Assembly (NCBI RefSeq): GCF_000829435.1
Contig: NZ_JXRP01000006.1
Coordinates: 186,001-250,000 of the forward strand
Origin: Jeotgalibacillus soli
Lineage (GTDB): Bacteria; Bacillota; Bacilli; Bacillales; Jeotgalibacillaceae
Reading direction: 5' to 3'
Length of the DNA stretch: 64,000 nucleotides
Positions within the stretch are counted from its first letter, which is position 1; the number at the start of each line of letters is the position of its first letter. Position numbers and translations under genes: made by a program. Positions 59,563-64,000 of this stretch are shown here, piece by piece. The notes under the pieces were generated by a model that worked only from the letters and a program-made list of their open reading frames with translations, did no database searches and had not been told where the DNA came from.

Positions 59563-60813
59563 ATGTCAACAATAAAAGCTGCTTTGCTGGGATTTGGCAC
59601 AGTAGGGCAAGGCGTGTATGAAGTGATTCAATCACATCAAGATGAGCTTCGCAAAATCCTTGGGGCGGATGTATCCATTGAAATTATTTTTGTGAAAGAT
59701 CCTTCAAAGAAAAGGGATGTCGACTGTAAAGTTACAACTGAAATTGAAGAGGTGCTGTCAACGCCAGGTCTCCAGGTTGTGTTTGAAGCCATTGTTGGAG
59801 AGGAGCCTGGTTACAGCTATTTACAGCAGATTATTGATCGCGGCTTACACGTGATAACAGCAAATAAAGTGTTATTTGCCCGTCATGGGGAAGCTCTTCT
59901 TGCACAGGCACAGGAAAATGGCGTGCAGATCGGGTTTGAAGCAACAACGGCAGGTGGCACACCCATCATACGAACACTTACCCAGCTATTACAGGTCAAC
60001 CGCATTCGAAAAATTGAAGGAATCTTAAACGGGACGTCCAATTATATATTAACGAAGATGAGACAAAACGGAACACCCTATGCTGCAGCGTTGGAGCAAG
60101 CGCAAAAACTTGGCTATGCTGAAGCGGATCCATCAAATGATGTGGATGGCTCAGATGCGTTTAGTAAGCTGATGATTTTAAGCCAGCTGGCTTTTGGAAA
60201 GCAACCACAGTGGAGTCAGGTTGAAAAGCTGGGAATCGATACAGTTTCAGGTACACATGTTGCATTGGCATCAGAGTTGGGACTGACGTTTCGCCATGTT
60301 GCTGAAATTGAAATTTCCGGTAACAAAACTAAAGGCTATGTAAAGCCTGTCGCATTGACATCCAGTCATCCTTTTTCTTCAATCGACGGAGTGGATAATG
60401 CGGTTCGAGTGACCAGCAGCATTGTAGGAGAAATCACCCTGCAAGGGCCAGGTGCAGGCAAATTGCCAACAGCAAGTGCGATGGTTGAGGATCTTTCGTA
60501 TGTCTTCCAATCGAAGCTTGTGCAGCGAGTAAAACCTGACCTTGACAGTGAAGAGCAGCAAGAGGCTGCCGATCAAAAGATGCTTGACTATTTCCTCGTA
60601 ATCACGCCTTCCTCTTCTAGGGTTACACTGGGCTTGCATCCAGCTGAAGTTGAGTTATATGAAACAGCCGAAAAGGATGGGGAAACGGCTATGATCGTTC
60701 GAGCAACCGAAGCAGCTATACAGACTTGGCTTCTTCAAGAGGCACATGCTCATTGCTATTCATTAAAAGGAGATATAAAGACGGTAAAAAAATCACTCCA
60801 CCCGGTTCAATAG
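59563..60813 (+). CDS. hom: Homoserine dehydrogenase
   Basis: 416 aa, ATG at 59563 with AAGGAGGGCGAGGG upstream. NAD(P) motif GFGTVG (10-15), ITANKVLFARHG (~98-109), FEATTAGGTPIIRTL (~126-140), NGTSNYILTKM (~155-165) and the active-site region LGYAEADPSNDVDGSDAFSKL (~185-205, with the catalytic Lys). The C-terminal region that is a regulatory ACT domain in B. subtilis Hom is present only as a weak, diverged segment (LDYFLVITPSSSRVTLGL...), so threonine feedback may be weakened. Lying after S-box-metY, it would supply homoserine for methionine. Confidence 0.88.
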   Translation: MSTIKAALLGFGTVGQGVYEVIQSHQDELRKILGADVSIEIIFVKDPSKKRDVDCKVTTEIEEVLSTPGLQVVFEAIVGEEPGYSYLQQIIDRGLHVITANKVLFARHGEALLAQAQENGVQIGFEATTAGGTPIIRTLTQLLQVNRIRKIEGILNGTSNYILTKMRQNGTPYAAALEQAQKLGYAEADPSNDVDGSDAFSKLMILSQLAFGKQPQWSQVEKLGIDTVSGTHVALASELGLTFRHVAEIEISGNKTKGYVKPVALTSSHPFSSIDGVDNAVRVTSSIVGEITLQGPGAGKLPTASAMVEDLSYVFQSKLVQRVKPDLDSEEQQEAADQKMLDYFLVITPSSSRVTLGLHPAEVELYETAEKDGETAMIVRATEAAIQTWLLQEAHAHCYSLKGDIKTVKKSLHPVQ

Positions 60814-60921
60814 CATATTATAACAAAAAACTCCATCTTTCTTTTGAATTTTCTTTTCTAAACCTGTTTGAGAATTGGATAAAGAAGGAATAACAATAAA
60901 AAGAAAAGTGGAGGACTGGTT

Positions 60922-61779
60922 ATGCTGATTGAGAACAAACAAGGGAATTATACTTTCTCCTGTAATACTGAGTTCGACATACTTAAAAGGGTTATTGTTT
61001 GTCCTCCTGCTTATATGACCATAAAAAAGGTTATTAATGAGACACAAAAACATTTTTTGGATCATAACATTGACCGCGTAAAAGCGATGGAGCAACACAA
61101 TACATTTATGGAAGTACTAAAAACGCATGGAGCGGAGATTATTCAGTTCCCGCCATTAGAAACGTTTCCGGAGCAGGTGTTTACACGCGATATAGGGTTC
61201 ACGATTGGAGATACTGTATTTGTTTCAACCATGGGAAATGATATACGGAGAGGGGAGGAATCTCTTCTTTTATCCTGGCTTCAAGGAGCGGGGGAATTCG
61301 CTAAAAAAATCGAATCCCATTCGATTGAGGGTGGAGATGTAGTCATTGACCAGTCAACCGTTTGGGTTGGGGTAAGTAAAAGAACGACGGAAGCGGCGAT
61401 TAAAGAGCTTCAAGGCAAACTTCCTCAGCATGAAGTGATTGCTGTGCCGTTTGATTCAAAATATCTCCATTTGGATTGTTTGTTTAACGTTATTTCACCA
61501 ACTGATGCATTGATTTATATTCCTGCCTTCAGCAAGGAAAGTCGTGATCTTTTTGGGAGCAGGTATTCATTAATTGAGGTAAATGAAAAGGAACAATTTA
61601 CAATGGGTCCGAATGTACTTTCGATCGGAAATGGTAAAATCATCAGTCTGCCTGAGAATCAGCAGTTGAATGAAAAGCTGCGGCATACTGGGTATGAAGT
61701 CATTGAAGTGGATATTTCTGAAATAATCAAATCCGGTGGTTCATTCCGGTGCTGCACCTTGCCGATTAATCGTGCCTGA
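60922..61779 (+). CDS. DDAH/arginine-deiminase-like amidinohydrolase (YkgA-like)
   Basis: 285 aa, ATG at 60922 after GGAGGACTGG. Guanidine-modifying superfamily: FTRDIGFTIGD (~88-98), HSIEGGDVVIDQSTVWVGVSKRT, HLDCLFNVISPTDALIYIPAF (catalytic His ~183) and the C-terminal GGSFRCCTLPI with nucleophile Cys277 (normally GGGxxCxTxP). B. subtilis YkgA is the nearest family I recall; dimethylarginine hydrolase activity is assigned by similarity. Single gene with tandem hairpins behind it. Confidence 0.8.
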   Translation: MLIENKQGNYTFSCNTEFDILKRVIVCPPAYMTIKKVINETQKHFLDHNIDRVKAMEQHNTFMEVLKTHGAEIIQFPPLETFPEQVFTRDIGFTIGDTVFVSTMGNDIRRGEESLLLSWLQGAGEFAKKIESHSIEGGDVVIDQSTVWVGVSKRTTEAAIKELQGKLPQHEVIAVPFDSKYLHLDCLFNVISPTDALIYIPAFSKESRDLFGSRYSLIEVNEKEQFTMGPNVLSIGNGKIISLPENQQLNEKLRHTGYEVIEVDISEIIKSGGSFRCCTLPINRA

Positions 61780-61799
61780 CCATTGTCAGGCACTTTATT
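61771..61799 (+). terminator. Terminator of DDAH-like gene
   Basis: GTGCCTGAC / GTCAGGCAC followed by TTTATTT, overlapping the stop codon region. A second hairpin, GTAGACGG / CCGTCTAC with TTTTTT, lies at 61803-61833 inside the 3' part of the opposite small gene. Confidence 0.85.
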
Positions 61800-61951
61800 T
61801 ACGTAGACGGATAATTAGGGCCGTCTACTTTTTTATTCCCTTTTACTGAGCCGGTGTTTGCTTTTTTTGTATCTACTGTACCATCTTGAAATGAATCTTG
61901 AATTTGTTGTTCTGTAATGGATTTTTCTTTATTGTTACGTGATCTTTCCAT
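61799..61951 (-). CDS. Small hydrophilic protein, 50 aa (possible spore protein)
   Basis: ATG at 61951 with GGAGGGG seven bases upstream; 50 codons to TAA at 61799. The sequence is rich in Lys, Asn, Gln and Thr with no hydrophobic core (MERSRNNKEKSITEQQIQDS then ...DTKKANTGSVKGNKKVDGPN...), like several minor small proteins of Bacillus spores. I do not recognise a specific family. A good ribosome site and protein-like codon pattern support it. It is convergent with the DDAH gene, whose second terminator hairpin lies inside this reading frame. Confidence 0.6.
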   Translation of the reverse strand: MERSRNNKEKSITEQQIQDSFQDGTVDTKKANTGSVKGNKKVDGPNYPST

Positions 61952-62146
61952 TAGGTCCCCTCCTGTATCAAATAGCGTTCACGTTATCTTTTGTGAAAAA
62001 GACTAAAATATGTAGAAAAAATGGGTTTAGCATATATTAACAGCACCTATTTATCTAAGATTTCTGTATATTCGTTGCGAAAAAAAGCGAAAAGCCCTAC
62101 AATACTTTTAATCGGGGATATTTGTAAGAATGGGAGGGAATATTAT

Positions 62147-63733
62147 ATGCATGTACCTTTAGTGTTAACGGACTTTTTAGACAGAGCTGTGCATTTATAC
62201 GGAGAAAAAGCGGCTGTGATTGATGGAGACCGTACTTATACGTATGCAGAAATGCAAGGGCGTGTGAATCAACTTTCGAGAGGATTGAAAGCGCTTTCTA
62301 TTGAAAAAGGGGATAAGGTAGCTTATTTAGCACCTAATTCGTTGGAAATGTTAGAAGGATTTTATGGTGTATTTCAGGTTGGAGGTGTTATGACCTCATT
62401 AAATACACGATTGCGGCCAGAGGATTACTTATTTATTTTAAATCATAGCGAGAGTAAGGTGCTGTTTGTAGACGAAGAGCTTTACCTGCTGATTGAGCTG
62501 GTGCGTCACAAACTGGAGATGGTAAAAACAATCATTATACATAGCGCCACGAGAGATCATGATGGGTGCTTGAATTATGAGGAATGGCTTAAAGAATTTT
62601 CAAATGCCCCATTTGACTGTGTAGAGCTTGAAGAAACTGACTACGCTTCATTACTTTATACGAGCGGAACGACAGGAGATCCAAAGGGCGTGCTCTTGAC
62701 CCATCGCGCAAATTATCTCCATGCAATGTCCGCTATGCATCATCTTCGGATAAGTGATGAAGATAAACTGCTGCACGTTTTGCCGATGTTTCACGTAAAT
62801 GGTTGGGGATCGCCATTTTACTATACAGCCAATGGAGCCACGCAAATTATGCTTCGAAAAGTGGATCCTGCAGTCCTTCTAGAAAAAGTAGAAAAATACG
62901 GTGTAAGTGTCATGCATATGGCACCAACCGTGTTAAATATGGTGTTAGAGGAAGCGAAGCGAACAAAAATAACAGTTGATCATCCATTGCGCGTTGTGAT
63001 CGCAGGGTCTGCACCACCGCCTGCTTTTGTTCGAAAAGTAGAGGAGGAACTTGGATGGACGTTTATCCAAGTATATGGAATGACAGAAATATCACCGCTT
63101 ATTACCATTTCGGAAATTCGGTCCCCGCTCGAGGTGCAGTCAAATAGCGAGCGTTATCGATTAAAGGCAAAAACAGGGTATGAAATGATTGGCTCGAAGG
63201 TACGGGTAGTAGATGAACTTGGAGAGCCTGTGTCAAATGATGGTAAAAGTATAGGGGAGATTGCGACAAGATCGAATAATGTGATGCAGGGATATTACAA
63301 AAATAATGAAGCAACCTCTGCTGCCATTCGAAATGGGTGGCTCTATACAGGAGATATGGCAACCATTGATGAAAATGGCTACATTGAAATTGTGGATCGA
63401 AAAAAAGATGTCATTATCAGTGGTGGAGAAAATATTTCTTCTATTGAGGTTGAAAGTATCTTGTATGAGCATCCAGGCGTTTTAGAAGCAGCCGTTATTG
63501 CAGTGCCTCATGAGAAATGGGGAGAGGTGCCGCATGCAGTCGTCGTTGTCCGGGATGGTCACACTTTAACAGAAGAAGAACTGGTTACATTTGCTCAAAG
63601 CAAGCTTGCCCGTTTTAAAATTCCGAAGGCCTTCACCTTTATGGATCAATTGCCAAAAACGGCTTCAGGGAAAATTCAAAAAGTCGTTATTCGAAAACAA
63701 TTTTGGGATGAAAGCGGAAAAATGGTAAATTGA
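62147..63733 (+). CDS. AMP-forming acyl-CoA synthetase (fatty-acid or related carboxylate)
   Basis: 528 aa from ATG 62147 (GGGAGGGA upstream). ANL superfamily: P-loop-like LLYTSGTTGDPKGVLLTHR (~169-187), the FIQVYGMTEISPLI motif (~307-320), YTGDMATIDENGYIEIVDRKKDVIISGGENISSIEVESIL (~406-445, hinge and A8 core) and the C-terminal Lys in PKTASGKIQK (~505-514). Such enzymes activate fatty or other carboxylic acids to acyl-CoA. LcfB/YngI-like members share this plan; chain length cannot be told. Monocistronic, followed by a hairpin terminator. Confidence 0.88.
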   Translation: MHVPLVLTDFLDRAVHLYGEKAAVIDGDRTYTYAEMQGRVNQLSRGLKALSIEKGDKVAYLAPNSLEMLEGFYGVFQVGGVMTSLNTRLRPEDYLFILNHSESKVLFVDEELYLLIELVRHKLEMVKTIIIHSATRDHDGCLNYEEWLKEFSNAPFDCVELEETDYASLLYTSGTTGDPKGVLLTHRANYLHAMSAMHHLRISDEDKLLHVLPMFHVNGWGSPFYYTANGATQIMLRKVDPAVLLEKVEKYGVSVMHMAPTVLNMVLEEAKRTKITVDHPLRVVIAGSAPPPAFVRKVEEELGWTFIQVYGMTEISPLITISEIRSPLEVQSNSERYRLKAKTGYEMIGSKVRVVDELGEPVSNDGKSIGEIATRSNNVMQGYYKNNEATSAAIRNGWLYTGDMATIDENGYIEIVDRKKDVIISGGENISSIEVESILYEHPGVLEAAVIAVPHEKWGEVPHAVVVVRDGHTLTEEELVTFAQSKLARFKIPKAFTFMDQLPKTASGKIQKVVIRKQFWDESGKMVN

Positions 63734-63755
63734 AATTTTTTGATATATAAATGCC

Positions 63756-63793
63756 AAAAACACCCTCATTCTTACGATATGAGGTTGTTTTTA
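63756..63793 (+). terminator. Terminator of acyl-CoA synthetase gene
   Basis: AAAACACCCTCAT / ATGAGGTTGTTTTTAT. Confidence 0.75.
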
Positions 63794-63878
63794 TGAAACC
63801 GAGTCGTTTGTACCCTTTACAAAATTAGATTGTCTATGTAAAGGTAGAAGTAATTTCAAAAAACAAGGAGCTAGTCTT

Positions 63879-64000
63879 ATGATCAAAGCATCCCATTGGA
63901 CAAATACCTACTTGAATGATCTTGGTTTACAGCTGGAACCTCCTACATACAAATACTTAGAGAGAATATGCAGAGCGCATTTAACAACATTTCCATTTGA
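63879..64000 (+). CDS. Arylamine N-acetyltransferase, N-terminal part (cut by window edge)
   Basis: ATG at 63879 with AAGGAG upstream; open to the window end. The visible 40 residues (WTNTYLNDLGLQLEPPTYKYLERICRAHLTTFPF) match the N-terminal helices of the NAT family, whose 'AHLxxIPFEN' segment precedes the catalytic Cys (beyond the window). The enzymes move acetyl or other acyl groups from CoA to aromatic amines, and some act in amide synthases. Confidence 0.75.
   Translation, partial: MIKASHWTNTYLNDLGLQLEPPTYKYLERICRAHLTTFPF

Overview
The window looks like a chromosomal segment of a low-to-moderate G+C, endospore-forming member of the Bacillaceae. The evidence is strong AGGAGG-type ribosome binding sites with frequent GTG/TTG starts, Gram-positive lipoprotein signals, S-box and yybP-ykoY riboswitches, an exact Bacillus-type Fur box, and a manganese-oxidase (mnx) locus behind a sigma-K-like promoter. 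No rRNA, tRNA, CRISPR array or transposase gene was seen. Both ends cut genes: an M23-type peptidase on the left (minus strand) and an arylamine N-acetyltransferase on the right.

Layout. 0-9.5 kb: two tandem secreted subtilases (the second with S-layer-homology modules), an AEC transporter, a 6-phosphogluconolactonase-like propeller, a HesB-like protein and a divergent MFS exporter/MarR pair. 9.5-18.6 kb: a TetR regulator, then the centrepiece, an mnx-type Mn(II) oxidase locus (mnxD-E-F-G plus an SCO1-like copper chaperone, with two paralogous small membrane proteins diverging from the same spacer). 18.6-31 kb: Mn-dependent pyrophosphatase, a ruined two-component system, UDG-like protein, methyltransferase, tautomerase, CapA-like lipoprotein, an ECF sigma/anti-sigma/TM2-like operon, EamA transporter, a ferredoxin-CDGSH fusion and an AlkD-like protein. 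31-42 kb: a Mn2+ (yybP-ykoY) riboswitch before the first of two CaCA-type cation exchangers, an ABC amino-acid importer without its ATPase, a Gfo/Idh/MocA dehydrogenase, a BASS symporter, a FusB-like EF-G-binding protein and a glutamine amidotransferase. 42-64 kb: S-box-metI-metC, a Fur-box nitroreductase, an SDR enzyme, regulator-potABCD, an AAHS transporter with LysR, a BCCT transporter, S-box-metY-hom, a DDAH-like enzyme and an acyl-CoA synthetase.

Themes. Manganese recurs (Mn oxidase, Mn-dependent pyrophosphatase, Mn riboswitch with transporters), as does sulfur amino-acid synthesis (two S-box leaders over metI/metC and metY/hom). At least seven genes are visibly broken by frameshifts, in-frame stops or truncation (response regulator, kinase, HrgC/DUF2628-like, MazG-like, two GNATs, a TolB-like propeller), so this region is decaying. 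Two families of non-coding repeats sit between genes: five copies of a GTTGATT/AATCAAC-bounded palindromic element, and five arrays of degenerate 21-bp units in three sequence variants.
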